DNA of 64,000 bases from Alphaproteobacteria bacterium (GTDB taxonomy: Bacteria; Pseudomonadota; Alphaproteobacteria; Rhizobiales; Xanthobacteraceae): positions 20,672-84,671 of the forward strand of contig VGEP01000019.1 in assembly GCA_016869215.1 (NCBI GenBank). Reading direction: 5' to 3'. The position numbers and the translations under genes were made by a program. The notes below the pieces were generated by a model. It saw nothing but the letters and a program-made list of their open reading frames with translations. It made no database searches and had not been told where the DNA came from. Shown in pieces: positions 8,782 through 18,573 of this stretch (position 1 is the first letter of the stretch; each line of letters opens with the position of its first letter).

Positions 8782-11766
8782 CTAAAGCGACGATCCCAAA
8801 ATCCGATTGAAGCTCGCGCGCACCTTCTGCTGCGTCTCGGTCAAATGCGCGTCGAGCGTGCCGAAGTCCGGCAGGTCGGCGGCGCGGCACAGCAGCCCCA
8901 GCAGCCCCGCGCCCGCGGTCTTGGCGTCGAACGGCCCGGGCAGGCACAGCCGCAAAATCTGCGTCAGGTTGTGATAGAGCCGCGCTGCCGGCCGCAGCAC
9001 GTCTGCGTCCTCCGGCGACAGCACGCCGAGCCGCCAGGCCTTGTCCAGCACCCGCGCAGTGTTGGTGTCGAGAATGTCCGGCGTTTGCTCGGCATGGACG
9101 AGCTGCAGGTACTGCGCGATGAACTCCAGGTCGACCAGCCCGCCGGCGGCATATTTGAGATCCCAGCGGTTGCCGTCGCCCTTCTCCTGAGCGATGGCGG
9201 CGCGCATGTCGGCGACGTCGGCGGCGACCGTTTCGCGGTCGCGCTCGCGGCCCAGCACCTTGCGGATTGCGGCCTCGACGCGCTGCGCGAAGGCGGGGCT
9301 GCCCGCCACCACGCGCGCGCGCGTCAGCGCGAGATGCTCCCAGGTCCAGGCCTCGCTTTCCTGATAGCTCAGGAACGATTCCAGGCTGGTGGCGACCGGC
9401 CCCGACCGTCCCGACGGCCGCAGCCGCATGTCCACTTGATAGAGCGCGCCGTAGTTGGTCTGCGAAGACAGGGCGCTGATGAGCCGCTGCGTCAGCCGCG
9501 CAAAGTATTGCGCACCGTAGAGCGAGCGTTCGCCGTCGGACTGCGGATTTTCCTCGTCGAAATCGTAGACGATGATCAGGTCGAGGTCGGAGGTCGCGGT
9601 CATCTCGCGGCCGCCGAGCTTGCCGAGCGCCAGCAGCGCGGTTTCCTGCTTGCGGATGCGGCCGTGGGCCTTGGTGAAATTGTCCTCGACGATCCGGTGC
9701 AGCGCCCGGATCACCACGTCGGCAAGCCGCGCAAACGCCTCGCCGGCCTGCTCCGCAGTCACCGTGCCGGACAGAATGCGCGCGCCGACCAGGAACATCT
9801 GCTCCTGGCCGAACATCCGAAGCCGGTCGAGGAAGTCCTCGTAGGATTCCGACGCGCCGAGCGCGCGCTTGAGCTCGGCGGCGAGCTTGTCGTCGTCCGG
9901 CAGCGCGCCGAAGAAGGTCGGCTCGAGCAGCGCATCCATCGCCTCCGGATGGCGCGACAGGATGTCGGCGAGCCGTGGCGCCGTTCCGATGGTCAGCGCA
10001 ACCAGCGACACCAGGTCGGGGTTCTGCCGCAGCCGCGAAAACAGCCGCCCCCCGCGCTGCAGGCCGCCGAGGAACAGATCGAAAGCATTGACCGCGGCGT
10101 CGGGGTTCTCCGCCCGCGCGAGACGATCGAGCAGTACGGGAACGAATTCGGAGAACTGCGCGCGGATGCCCTCGTTGCGCAGCGCCTTATAGCCGCCTGC
10201 CTTCCAGCGGCGCACGGTCGCCGAAACCTCCTGTGGCTGGCGATAGCCCATGTCGGTCAGCCGGAGGACGGTGTCGCGGTCGTCGGCGTCGGGCGGGAAC
10301 GACAGCGTCTCTTCGGCGCGCGCCTGCGCCTCGCCCTCGAACAATTGCGCGTAGTGCCGCTGCACCTTCCGTAGATGGCCGACCAGCGTCTCGGCAAAGG
10401 CGTCGCGGTCCTTGAAGCCGCAGAACCGCGCAAAGCGATCCATCTCCTCCGGCGTCGACGGCAAGGTGTGGGTCTGGTCGTCGGCGACCATCTGCAGCCG
10501 GTGTTCGACCTTGCGCAGGAACAGGTACGCCGCTTCGAGGTCGGCGCGGGCGTCGGCGCCGATCCAGCCGCCCTTGAGCAGCGCCGCCAGCATATCGAGC
10601 GTGGCGCGGCCGCGCAGCTCCGGGTGGCGGCCGCCGGCGATGAGCTGCTGGGTCTGGACGAAAAATTCGACCTCGCGGATGCCGCCGCGGCCGACCTTGA
10701 TGTTGTGGCCCTCGACCGCGATGTCGTCGTGGCCCCGGTAGGCGTGAATCTGCCGCTTCATCGCCTCGACGTCGGCGACCGCGGCATAGTCGAGATACTT
10801 GCGCCAGACGAACGGCGAGAGCTGCAGGAGGAACGCCTCGCCGGCCGCGATGTCGCCCGCGCAGGCGCGCGCCTTGATCATGGCGGCGCGTTCCCAGTTC
10901 TGGCCGACGCTGCCGTAATACTCGACCGCCGAATCGACCGACACCGCAACCGCGGTCGACGCCGGATCCGGCCGCAGCCGCAGGTCGACGCGGAACACAT
11001 AGCCGTCCGGCGTGCGCTCCTGAAGCAGCTTCACGATGCCGCGCGTGATCCGCACGTGGAACGCTGCCGCCTCGTCGCGGTCCACCAGCGCGGGCGCTGT
11101 GGGGTCGTAGAACACGATCAGGTCGATGTCGCTGGAATAGTTCAGCTCGAAGGCGCCCATCTTGCCCATGGCGAGCATGATGTGGCCCGAACCCTCTTCG
11201 GGGCGGTCGGGCTTCGCGGGCTTGAGCTTGCCGCGCTTGACGGCGTCGCGCAGCAGGTAGCGCAGCGCGCCGGTGAGCGCTGCGTCGGCCAGCTCCGTGA
11301 GCGCGCGCGTCGCCCGCATCACCGGCCATGCGCCGCCGATATCGGCGAGCGCGATCAGGAGCGCGGCTTCGGCTTTCATCTGGCGCAGGAGCTTCATCGC
11401 CTGCGCCTCGGACTTGGCCGCGGCGACCGCCTTCACGCTGCGCGCCAGCAACTCCTCGAAATGCGTATCGGGCTCGGCTTCGAGAATGCCGCACAAGCGT
11501 TCGGGCTCCGCGCTCGCCAGGTCCCAGAGATACGGCGAGCCTTCGCAAAGCCCAGCCAGCAGCGCTTCGAGTCTGGGCGCATCGGCCAAGTGGCGCTTCA
11601 GGCGCTTGGCCGCCGGGTCCTTCCCGATGTCGGAAAGCCATTCCGCGACACGGGCATTGGCGGCCTTGGCCGACGACACCCGCGGCGCTTCGCTCAGGCG
11701 CTCGACGAGCGGCCGCTCGGCCTTCGCCGGACGCTTCGCCGCCGCCTTCTTCACAGTGCGCGCCAT
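8782..11766 (-). CDS. glnE: Bifunctional glutamine synthetase adenylyltransferase/adenylyl-removing enzyme
   Basis: Controls glutamine synthetase by adding or removing AMP in response to PII and glutamine. 994 residues, slightly longer than E. coli GlnE (946), mainly through a Lys/Ala-rich N-terminus. Two nucleotidyltransferase-like halves are visible: the N-terminal one with NYSSDIDLIVFYD and GGIREVEFFVQTQQLIAGG, the C-terminal one with TATSDLDLIIVYDFD and YQVDMRLRPSG. The gene is last in the minus-strand order degP, response regulator, histidine kinase, glnE, an arrangement known in Rhizobiales; a 72-bp spacer separates it from the kinase. Confidence 0.96.
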   Translation of the reverse strand: MARTVKKAAAKRPAKAERPLVERLSEAPRVSSAKAANARVAEWLSDIGKDPAAKRLKRHLADAPRLEALLAGLCEGSPYLWDLASAEPERLCGILEAEPDTHFEELLARSVKAVAAAKSEAQAMKLLRQMKAEAALLIALADIGGAWPVMRATRALTELADAALTGALRYLLRDAVKRGKLKPAKPDRPEEGSGHIMLAMGKMGAFELNYSSDIDLIVFYDPTAPALVDRDEAAAFHVRITRGIVKLLQERTPDGYVFRVDLRLRPDPASTAVAVSVDSAVEYYGSVGQNWERAAMIKARACAGDIAAGEAFLLQLSPFVWRKYLDYAAVADVEAMKRQIHAYRGHDDIAVEGHNIKVGRGGIREVEFFVQTQQLIAGGRHPELRGRATLDMLAALLKGGWIGADARADLEAAYLFLRKVEHRLQMVADDQTHTLPSTPEEMDRFARFCGFKDRDAFAETLVGHLRKVQRHYAQLFEGEAQARAEETLSFPPDADDRDTVLRLTDMGYRQPQEVSATVRRWKAGGYKALRNEGIRAQFSEFVPVLLDRLARAENPDAAVNAFDLFLGGLQRGGRLFSRLRQNPDLVSLVALTIGTAPRLADILSRHPEAMDALLEPTFFGALPDDDKLAAELKRALGASESYEDFLDRLRMFGQEQMFLVGARILSGTVTAEQAGEAFARLADVVIRALHRIVEDNFTKAHGRIRKQETALLALGKLGGREMTATSDLDLIIVYDFDEENPQSDGERSLYGAQYFARLTQRLISALSSQTNYGALYQVDMRLRPSGRSGPVATSLESFLSYQESEAWTWEHLALTRARVVAGSPAFAQRVEAAIRKVLGRERDRETVAADVADMRAAIAQEKGDGNRWDLKYAAGGLVDLEFIAQYLQLVHAEQTPDILDTNTARVLDKAWRLGVLSPEDADVLRPAARLYHNLTQILRLCLPGPFDAKTAGAGLLGLLCRAADLPDFGTLDAHLTETQQKVRASFNRILGSSL

Positions 11767-11838
11767 GACGGCGGAGTTTGACCACGTTCCCGCGCGGCGG
11801 GAAAGCGCCGCGCCGCAGCCTCAGCCATGTCCGCCGGG

Positions 11839-13383
11839 CTAAGCTTGTTCGGACGGCTGCGGCAGCTTTGGGCCCGCCGCTGGCAGCACCAGCGTAACCT
11901 TGAGACCGGGCGCATTGTCGCCGAGGATCAATTCGCCACCGTGCAATCGCGCGACCGCGGCGGCAAGGCTCAGGCCCAGACCCGAACCGGGTTCCGAACG
12001 GCTCTGTTCCAGCCGCACGAAGCGCTCCACTGCGCGGGCGCGGTCCTCGGCGACGATGCCGGGACCGCGGTCGGCGACCTCCAGCCGGACAAAGCCGCCA
12101 TCGGATACGACCGACACCGTCACCGCGGCCTCGCCACCCGGCTGCGCCGGCACGCCGTACTTGATGGCGTTGTCGACCAGATTGGCGAGCGCCTGGGTCA
12201 GCAGTTCGCGATTGCCGCGCATCGGAATGGCAGCCGGCGCCGCGACGGCGAGCGACAGCCCCTTCTCGTCGGCCAGCGGGTCGTAGAGCTCGGCCACGCC
12301 GCGCGCAACGTCGGCGGCGTCGAACTCGGCGAGCGGCGTCGAGGCTTGGCCCGATTCCGTGCGCGCGATGGTGAGCAGCGCGTTGAAGGTCTTGATCAGT
12401 TCGTCGGACTCTTCGAGCGTGGCCTCCAGGGCGTAGCGATAATCCGGCTCGGATTTGGCGGTCCGAAGCGCCTCTTCGGTGCGGTTGCGCAGTCGCGTCA
12501 GCGGCGTCTTAAGGTCGTGCGCGATGTTGTCGGAGACCTCCTTGAAGCCGCGCATCAGCGCCTCGATACGCTCCAGCATGGCGTTGAGATTGACCGCAAG
12601 GCGGTCGAGTTCGTCGCCCGAGCCCGTGGCCGGCAACCGGCCCGACAGGTCGCCCGCCATGATGGTGCGCGTGGTTTCGGTCATGGCGTCGACGCGGCGC
12701 AGCACCCGCCGGGCCACGAAGAAGCCGCCGGTCAGGCCCAGCACGATCACCAGCGCGATCGACCACTGGCCCGCGGCGACGATGACGTCGAACAGCCGCT
12801 CGCGCTCGGCAAGGTCGCGCCCGACCAGCAGGCGGAAACCGCTGGGAAGCTGGTACACCCGCACCAGCGCGTGCTGCTCGTGCCCGTCCGGATCGTCGAG
12901 CCTGCGATACACCGTCTCGGTCCACCCGGAATGGTCGAGCACGCCCTCGCCGAGCAGGCCGACGTTGCCGGCAAGCCCGTCGCCGGTGAAGGTGGTCACG
13001 AGGTAGAGGCTCGATCCGGGCCGCCGCGCACGCGCGTCGATGATCAGCACCAGCCGCCGGACGCCGCCCTGGTTGTATTGCTCGACCAGGCCGGTCATCT
13101 CGATGTCGACCGCACGGGTGATCTGCTCGGTGATCAGGCGCCGCGTGTTCCAGGCGAAATAGGCCAGCAGGCAGGCGGCGAACAGCGCGAAGATCGTCAG
13201 ATAGACGAGCGTTAGCTTGAACGCCGTGGTGTTGAACAGCTTGCGCAACCCGCCCGCGCCCGGCGAGCGCAGCCAGCGCACTGGCGCGGCCGCCTTGAGC
13301 CGCTCACGCAGTCCCCGCACCGGCGCGGCGCGCTCGCCTGCACCGGCGGCAACGTCGCGTTCGATGGCGGTGTTATCGGTCAC
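11839..13383 (-). CDS. Sensor histidine kinase (HAMP, HisKA, HATPase) of the degP-linked two-component system
   Basis: Inner-membrane sensor kinase, 514 residues. A first transmembrane helix (LVYLTIFALFAACLLAYFAW, near residue 60), a periplasmic sensing region of about 130 residues, a second helix (IALVIVLGLTGGFFVARRV), a HAMP region, then the H-box DNIAHDLKTPLTRLRNR and the ATPase domain with NLVDNAIKYG, DRGPGI and GSGLGLSLAAAV. It overlaps the response regulator by 11 bp, so they are translated together. Its position downstream of degP suggests an envelope-related signal, although the family alone does not show which. Confidence 0.92.
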   Translation of the reverse strand: MTDNTAIERDVAAGAGERAAPVRGLRERLKAAAPVRWLRSPGAGGLRKLFNTTAFKLTLVYLTIFALFAACLLAYFAWNTRRLITEQITRAVDIEMTGLVEQYNQGGVRRLVLIIDARARRPGSSLYLVTTFTGDGLAGNVGLLGEGVLDHSGWTETVYRRLDDPDGHEQHALVRVYQLPSGFRLLVGRDLAERERLFDVIVAAGQWSIALVIVLGLTGGFFVARRVLRRVDAMTETTRTIMAGDLSGRLPATGSGDELDRLAVNLNAMLERIEALMRGFKEVSDNIAHDLKTPLTRLRNRTEEALRTAKSEPDYRYALEATLEESDELIKTFNALLTIARTESGQASTPLAEFDAADVARGVAELYDPLADEKGLSLAVAAPAAIPMRGNRELLTQALANLVDNAIKYGVPAQPGGEAAVTVSVVSDGGFVRLEVADRGPGIVAEDRARAVERFVRLEQSRSEPGSGLGLSLAAAVARLHGGELILGDNAPGLKVTLVLPAAGPKLPQPSEQA

Positions 13384-14047
13384 GGATCATGTACCCGGCG
13401 CCGCGGATGGTGTGCAGCAGCGGCTGCGAGAAGCCTTTGTCGATCTTGGAGCGCAGCCTGGAAATGTGCACGTCGATGACGTTGGTCTGCGGATCGAAGT
13501 GATAGTCCCAGACGTTTTCCAGCAGCATGGTGCGCGTCACGACCTGACCCGCGTGTTTCATCAGATATTCGAGCAGGCGGAATTCGCGCGGCTGCAGCGA
13601 TATCTCGTCCACGCCGCGCGCGACGCGGTGCGACAGCCGATCGAGCTCCAGGTCGGCCACGCGATAGACCGTCTCCTCGCCGCGCGCGCCGCGCCGGCGC
13701 GTCAGCGCCTCGACCCGCGCCAGCAGTTCGGAGAACGAATAGGGCTTGGGCAGATAGTCGTCGCCGCCGGCGCGCAGGCCCTTCACGCGGTCGTCGACCT
13801 GGCCGAGCGCGGACAGGATCAGGACAGGGGTTTCGATGCCCTTTTCGCGCAGTTCGCCGATCACCGTAAGACCGTCGCGCTTGGGCAGCATGCGGTCGAC
13901 GATCAAGGCGTCGTACTTGCGCTCCAGCGCAAGCGCGAGCCCTTCGTCGCCGTCCCAGGCCTGGTCCGCGACGTGACCCACCTCGCGGAACGCCCGCGCG
14001 ATGTAGTCCGCCGCGTCACGGTCGTCTTCGACAATGAGAAGTCGCAT
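13373..14047 (-). CDS. OmpR-family response regulator (winged helix)
   Basis: Two-component response regulator, 224 residues. The receiver domain starts MRLLIVEDDRDAADYIARAF with the phospho-accepting Asp in ALIVDRMLPKRDG, the conserved Lys in YLPKPYSFSEL, and a C-terminal OmpR winged helix ending HISRLRSKIDKGF...IRGAGYMIRDR. The ORF track extends this frame to 14449, but the added N-terminus is low-complexity translation of the G+C-rich spacer; the ATG at 14047 with an upstream GGAGAG site is the natural start. It overlaps the partner kinase gene. Confidence 0.95.
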   Translation of the reverse strand: MRLLIVEDDRDAADYIARAFREVGHVADQAWDGDEGLALALERKYDALIVDRMLPKRDGLTVIGELREKGIETPVLILSALGQVDDRVKGLRAGGDDYLPKPYSFSELLARVEALTRRRGARGEETVYRVADLELDRLSHRVARGVDEISLQPREFRLLEYLMKHAGQVVTRTMLLENVWDYHFDPQTNVIDVHISRLRSKIDKGFSQPLLHTIRGAGYMIRDR

Positions 14048-14420
14048 GGGGATTCGCTCTCCGGGCCATTTTAGACCATGGGCGCGATTCTTTTCGAAGG
14101 CAGGATCGGACCCCGCGAAGGCGCGCGGTGTCGCGGCGCAGGGGCCGGCCGGCGCAATGGTTTCCGGGGGAAAAAGACTGCGAGGGGCGGCGGATCGCTC
14201 CGCCGCCCCTCCGACTGTCCTCGCACCCGGCGGGGGCGACGGATACCGGTGAACAAGGACAGCATGGGTGGGGACGGGCTCGGGGCCCGCCCCCCGGGTT
14301 CGCACCGTCGGCGGGGGCGACGTTTGCCGACGGGACGGCCCCGTTCTCGTTACCGCGCTTGGGGAACGGTCCATGGGGACGGCTCCGGGACGCGGCGCAA
14401 TGTCTGGCCAGGCCGCCCGA
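14048..14420. other. 373-bp spacer between degP and the response regulator
   Basis: No convincing gene. The sequence is extremely G+C-rich with runs of G and C and one strong hairpin terminator for degP (14183-14210, listed separately). Long ORFs crossing it on both strands have no family features and look like compositional artefacts. A promoter for the response regulator/kinase pair must lie in the segment 14048-14180 if the terminator works, but no clear -35/-10 pair was recognised. Confidence 0.6.
14183..14210 (-). terminator. Rho-independent terminator after degP
   Basis: Perfect 12-bp stem (AGGGGCGGCGGA / TCCGCCGCCCCT) with a TCGC loop. On the minus strand it is followed after seven bases by TTTTT, placed about 210 bp downstream of the degP stop. 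There is no T-run on the plus side. It should separate degP from the two-component genes. Confidence 0.75.
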
Positions 14421-15932
14421 TCAGGCACGGCCCAGCGGGACAGCCACAAAACGCGTGCCCTGTCCGGACTTCACACGCATCAACACACTGCGTTTGCCTT
14501 CCGAGCGCGCATCGCCCAGGGCCTTGCGCACGTCATCGGGCGTGCCGACGGTCTTGCCGCCGACTTCGAGGATCACGTCGCCGGCCTTGAAGCCGAAGTC
14601 CGCGGCGGGCCCGTTCGGATCGACCTCGGCGACCACGACGCCCGGCTCGCTGCCGGCCGGCGCCAGCGAAAGGCCGAGCCGCGGCTCGTTACCGCGACGC
14701 GAGTCGCGACCGCGATTGCCGGTGTCGGCGCGCGCCTCGCGCGTATTCGGCAGTTCGCCGAGGGTCAGATTGAGCGCCTTCTCGGCGCCCTTGCGGACGA
14801 TGCCGAGCTTGATCGTCGTGTTCGGCGCCATGCTGCCGATCATCCGCGACAGCGTACGCGCATCCTTCACCGGCTTGCCGTCGACCGACACGATCACGTC
14901 GCCGGCCTCGATGCCGGCCTTCACCGCTGGGCTGTCCTTTTGCGGCTCGGCGACCAGCGCGCCGCCGGTGCCCTTCTTCAGACCGAGGCCTTCGGCGATC
15001 TCGGGCGTCACCGGCTGGATCTGCACACCGATCCATCCGCGCGTAACCGCGCCCTTGTCCCTGAGCTGGGCGACCACGGTCTTCACGGTCTCGGCCGGGA
15101 TCGCAAATGCGATGCCGACGTTGCCGCCCGACGGCGAGAAGATCGCGGTGTTGACCCCGATCACCGAGCCGTTGACGTCGAACGTGGGACCGCCGGAGTT
15201 GCCCTTGTTCACCGGCGCGTCGATCTGGATGAAATCGTCGTAGGGGCCGGCGCCGATGTCGCGGCCGCGCGCGGACACGATGCCCGCGGTCACGGTGCCG
15301 CCGAGGCCGAACGGATTGCCGACCGCGAGCACCCAGTCGCCGACTCGCGGCGGGTTATCGGCGAGCTTGACGTAGGGGAAGCTGCCGCCTTCGACTTTGA
15401 TCAGAGCGAGGTCGGTGCGCGGATCGGCGCCGATCACCTTGGCGGTGTGAGTCTTGCCGTCGTCGGTTGCGATCTCGACGGTCGAGGCGTTCTCGACCAC
15501 GTGATTGTTGGTCACCGCATAGCCGTCGGCCGAAATGAAGAAGCCGGAGCCCTGCGCCTGGCCGAAGCGGCGGCCACGCGGCGTGTTGGGCGGGCCTTCG
15601 GGCATGCCGAAGCGGCGGAAGAACTGATCCATCTGCGAGCCGCGCGGGAACGGCGAATTCTCGGTGCCTGTGGTCTCGGCAGGTGCCGCAGTCTTGATCC
15701 GCACCGAGATCACCGCGGGCTTCACCTTCTCGACGATGTCGGCGAAACCGGCCGGGCGGGCGACGCCCTGGGTCTGCTCGGACAAATTCTGCGCCAGCGC
15801 GGCCGGCGCATAGGGCGCGTTGTGGGGAGCGAACAGATAGGCGCCGGCGGAAAGCCCGGCGACGGTGGTGGCGAGCAGAGCCAAGCGGCGCACCGAAAGG
15901 ATGCGGGGGCGTGAATGGATTTCGACGCTCAT
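14421..15932 (-). CDS. degP: Do-family periplasmic serine protease (DegP/HtrA)
   Basis: Periplasmic chaperone-protease that degrades misfolded envelope proteins, 503 residues. An N-terminal signal anchor (RRLALLATTVAGLSAGAYLF) is followed by a trypsin-like domain with all three catalytic residues visible: His in AVTNNHVVENAS, Asp in RTDLALIKVEGG, Ser in NKGNSGGPTFDV. Two PDZ domains follow (GWIGVQIQPVTPEIAEGLG and EPRLGLSLAPAGSEPGVVVAEV). The gene lies directly downstream of the cytochrome c maturation genes, as in other Rhizobiales (cycHJKL-degP). The 175-bp spacer upstream is partly AT-rich and likely contains its promoter. Confidence 0.96.
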   Translation of the reverse strand: MSVEIHSRPRILSVRRLALLATTVAGLSAGAYLFAPHNAPYAPAALAQNLSEQTQGVARPAGFADIVEKVKPAVISVRIKTAAPAETTGTENSPFPRGSQMDQFFRRFGMPEGPPNTPRGRRFGQAQGSGFFISADGYAVTNNHVVENASTVEIATDDGKTHTAKVIGADPRTDLALIKVEGGSFPYVKLADNPPRVGDWVLAVGNPFGLGGTVTAGIVSARGRDIGAGPYDDFIQIDAPVNKGNSGGPTFDVNGSVIGVNTAIFSPSGGNVGIAFAIPAETVKTVVAQLRDKGAVTRGWIGVQIQPVTPEIAEGLGLKKGTGGALVAEPQKDSPAVKAGIEAGDVIVSVDGKPVKDARTLSRMIGSMAPNTTIKLGIVRKGAEKALNLTLGELPNTREARADTGNRGRDSRRGNEPRLGLSLAPAGSEPGVVVAEVDPNGPAADFGFKAGDVILEVGGKTVGTPDDVRKALGDARSEGKRSVLMRVKSGQGTRFVAVPLGRA

Positions 15933-16107
15933 GGTCCTATGTCCTCAACCGACGTTCGTGAGGCGCGTCCGTGCGCCTTGCATGGGTGAGAACATGGGTC
16001 CGGCCGCCTTACCTGGGAGTGGCGGCGGAATTAAACTTTGGTAAGGTTGTGGATAAGGTATAACTTATTGAAATCGCGAACTTTATCGCGAATTCCGCCG
16101 GCCCGGC

Positions 16108-16581
16108 CTAACGCCCGACAAGTTCCTGCAGCCGGCGCTTTTCATCTTCGGTCAAAGGCGCGCTCGCAACCGGCGCCGTCCGCCGCCGCCGCATGGTCAT
16201 GGCAATCCCGAAGATACCGCCGATCACCAGCGCGCCCGGCGCGAGCCAGAGCAGCGCCGTGCTCCAGTTGAAGCGCGGCTTGAGCAGGACGAACTCGCCG
16301 TAGCGCGCGGTCAAAAACGCAATCACCTTGTCGTCGCTGTCGCCGGCCACGAGACGCTCGCGCACCAGGAGCCGCAGGTCGCGGGCGAGCGGCGCGTCCG
16401 AATCGTCGATCGACTGGTTCTGACACACCATGCAGCGCAGTTCGCGCGACAGCACCCGCGCCCGCGCCTCCAGCTTGGGATCCGAGAGAATTTCGTCCGG
16501 CTGCACCGCCCGCACGGGATCCGCGGCGAGCGGCGCCATGGCGACCGCAATGAAAACGAGCCATGAACCGGTGCGGCGCAC
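16108..16581 (-). CDS. ccmH: Cytochrome c-type biogenesis protein CcmH (CycL)
   Basis: Membrane-anchored thioredoxin-like partner that reduces the CXXC of apocytochrome c before haem attachment. 157 residues: a signal peptide (LVFIAVAMAPLAADPVRA), the conserved periplasmic motif LRCMVCQNQSIDDSDAPLARDLR containing the redox-active CXXC pair near residue 50, and a C-terminal transmembrane helix (LLWLAPGALVIGGIFGIAM). This is the short one-domain form. Six bases separate it from ccmF, so the genes form one operon. Confidence 0.95.
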   Translation of the reverse strand: MRRTGSWLVFIAVAMAPLAADPVRAVQPDEILSDPKLEARARVLSRELRCMVCQNQSIDDSDAPLARDLRLLVRERLVAGDSDDKVIAFLTARYGEFVLLKPRFNWSTALLWLAPGALVIGGIFGIAMTMRRRRTAPVASAPLTEDEKRRLQELVGR

Positions 16582-16587
16582 GATGTC

Positions 16588-18573
16588 CTACTCCGCCGGC
16601 TGCATCGCGGGCCGCGCGGGCTTCGCCGGCTTCGGCGCGCCGACCCGCAGCCGCCGGTCCGACAGCGACAGCAGTCCGCCCAGCACCATCACCACCGCGC
16701 CGAGCCAGATCAACAGCACCAGCGGCTTGTGATAGACGCGCACGGCGATCGAGCCGTCGTCGTTGGGATCGCCGAGCGAGACGTAGATCTGGCTGACGCC
16801 GCGGGTCAGCAACGCCGCTTCCGTGGTCGAGGTCGAGCGCGCGGGGAATGTGCGCTTGGATGGGTTCATGACGCCGCGCAGCGTGTCGCCCTCGCGCACC
16901 GTGAACCGCGCGATCAGCTCGCGATAGTTGCCGCCCTGGCGCGTCACCATGCCTTCGAACGTCAGCGCGTAGGAGCCGATCTCGACCTTCGCGCCCGGCT
17001 TCAGCGATACGATGCGCTCCGTGCCCCAGGTCGACACGCAAACGATGCCGAGCAGCGTAACCCCGAGGCCGGCATGCGCCACGGCCGAACCGTAGGCCGA
17101 TCGCGGCAGGCCGCGCGCGCGCGCAAATGCGACCGCCAGCGGCGCACGCAGAACGCCCGTGCGCTCCACGATGTCGGTCGCGGCCCCCGCGATCACGAAC
17201 ACGGCAAGGCCCACGCCGAACGGCGCCAGCACCGGACCGCCGCCCGATACGGCGAACGTCACGGCGATGCCCACGACGGCGATGCCCGCCGCCGCCATCA
17301 GCCGCTGCGCCGCGCCCAAAAGGTCGCCGCGCTTCCAGGCCAGCAGCGGCCCGAACGGCGCGGCCATCAACAGCGGCAGGAACAGCGGCCCGAAGGTGAG
17401 ATTGAAGAACGGCGCGCCGACGGAAATCTTGTCGCCGGTCACCCCTTCGAGCGCCAGCGGATAGAGCGTGCCGATGAACACGCTGGCGCAGGCCGCGGTC
17501 AGGAACAGGTTGTTGAACACCAGCGCGCCCTCGCGCGAGATCGGTGCGAACAGCCCGCCCTGCTTGAGCGCCGGCGCGCGAAACGCATAGAGCGCCAGCG
17601 CGCCGCCAATGAACAAGACCAGGATCATCAGGATGAACACGCCGCGCGTCGGGTCGCTCGCGAATGTGTGCACCGAAGTGAGCACGCCCGAGCGCACCAG
17701 GAACGTGCCGATCAGCGACAGCGAGAACGACAGGATCGCGAGCAGCACGGTCCAGACCTTCAGCGCGCTGCGCTTCTCCATCACCACTGCCGAATGCAGC
17801 AGCGCCGTGCCCGCGATCCAGGGCATGAGCGAAGCGTTCTCCACCGGATCCCAGAACCAGTAGCCGCCCCAGCCAAGCTCGTAATAGGCCCAGTACGAGC
17901 CCATCGCGATGCCAAGCGTCAGGAACATCCAGGCCGCCAGCGTCCACGGCCTGACCCAGCGCGCCCAGGCGGCGTCGATCTTGCCTTCGATCAAAGCCGC
18001 GATCGCGAACGAGAACGAGATCGAGAGCCCGACGTAGCCGAGATAGAGCAGCGGCGGATGCACCGCGAGCCCGATGTCCTGCAGGATCGGGTTGAGGTCA
18101 CGGCCTTCGAACGGCGGGTTGTCGAGCCGCAGAAACGGGTTCGACGTGAGCAGGATGAAAAGGTAGAACGCCGCCGCAATCCACGACTGCACCGCCAGCA
18201 CGTTGGCCTTCAGCGTCGCGGGAAGATTGCCGCCGAATGCCGCGACCAGGGAGCCGAACAGCGCCAGGATCAGCACCCACAGCAGCATCGAGCCTTCGTG
18301 GTTCCCCCACACGCCGGTGATCTTGTAGAGCAGGGGCTTCTGCGAGTGCGAGTTCTCGAACACGTTGGCGACCGAGAAGTCGGACATCACGTAGCAGGCG
18401 GTCAGCGCGGCGAAAGAGATCGCGACGAACGCGAGTTGCGCATGCGCGGTCGGGCCTGCGGTGTTCATCAGCGCGGCGTCGCGCCAGTGCGCGCCCGCGA
18501 GCGGCACGAGCGCCTGGATCAGCGCCAGCCCCAGCGCCAGAACCAGCGCGAAATGGCCGATCTCGGCGATCAT
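16588..18573 (-). CDS. ccmF: Haem lyase CcmF (CycK)
   Basis: Integral membrane haem-handling protein that ligates haem to apocytochrome c, 661 residues with many transmembrane helices. The tryptophan-rich haem-handling signature is present (WGGYWFWDPVENASLMPW near residue 235), together with conserved HPP(L)LYLGYVG and YGSAVAHAGLGVTLLG stretches. The ATG overlaps the stop codon of the upstream DUF559 gene (ATGA), which is unusual for ccmF because ccmE normally precedes it directly. Haem ligands in periplasmic loops are as expected for the family. Confidence 0.96.
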   Translation of the reverse strand: MIAEIGHFALVLALGLALIQALVPLAGAHWRDAALMNTAGPTAHAQLAFVAISFAALTACYVMSDFSVANVFENSHSQKPLLYKITGVWGNHEGSMLLWVLILALFGSLVAAFGGNLPATLKANVLAVQSWIAAAFYLFILLTSNPFLRLDNPPFEGRDLNPILQDIGLAVHPPLLYLGYVGLSISFSFAIAALIEGKIDAAWARWVRPWTLAAWMFLTLGIAMGSYWAYYELGWGGYWFWDPVENASLMPWIAGTALLHSAVVMEKRSALKVWTVLLAILSFSLSLIGTFLVRSGVLTSVHTFASDPTRGVFILMILVLFIGGALALYAFRAPALKQGGLFAPISREGALVFNNLFLTAACASVFIGTLYPLALEGVTGDKISVGAPFFNLTFGPLFLPLLMAAPFGPLLAWKRGDLLGAAQRLMAAAGIAVVGIAVTFAVSGGGPVLAPFGVGLAVFVIAGAATDIVERTGVLRAPLAVAFARARGLPRSAYGSAVAHAGLGVTLLGIVCVSTWGTERIVSLKPGAKVEIGSYALTFEGMVTRQGGNYRELIARFTVREGDTLRGVMNPSKRTFPARSTSTTEAALLTRGVSQIYVSLGDPNDDGSIAVRVYHKPLVLLIWLGAVVMVLGGLLSLSDRRLRVGAPKPAKPARPAMQPAE

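Noticed and set aside
14268-15914. 548-residue ORF on the plus strand
   Set aside because: Antisense to degP, whose catalytic triad and PDZ domains are intact.
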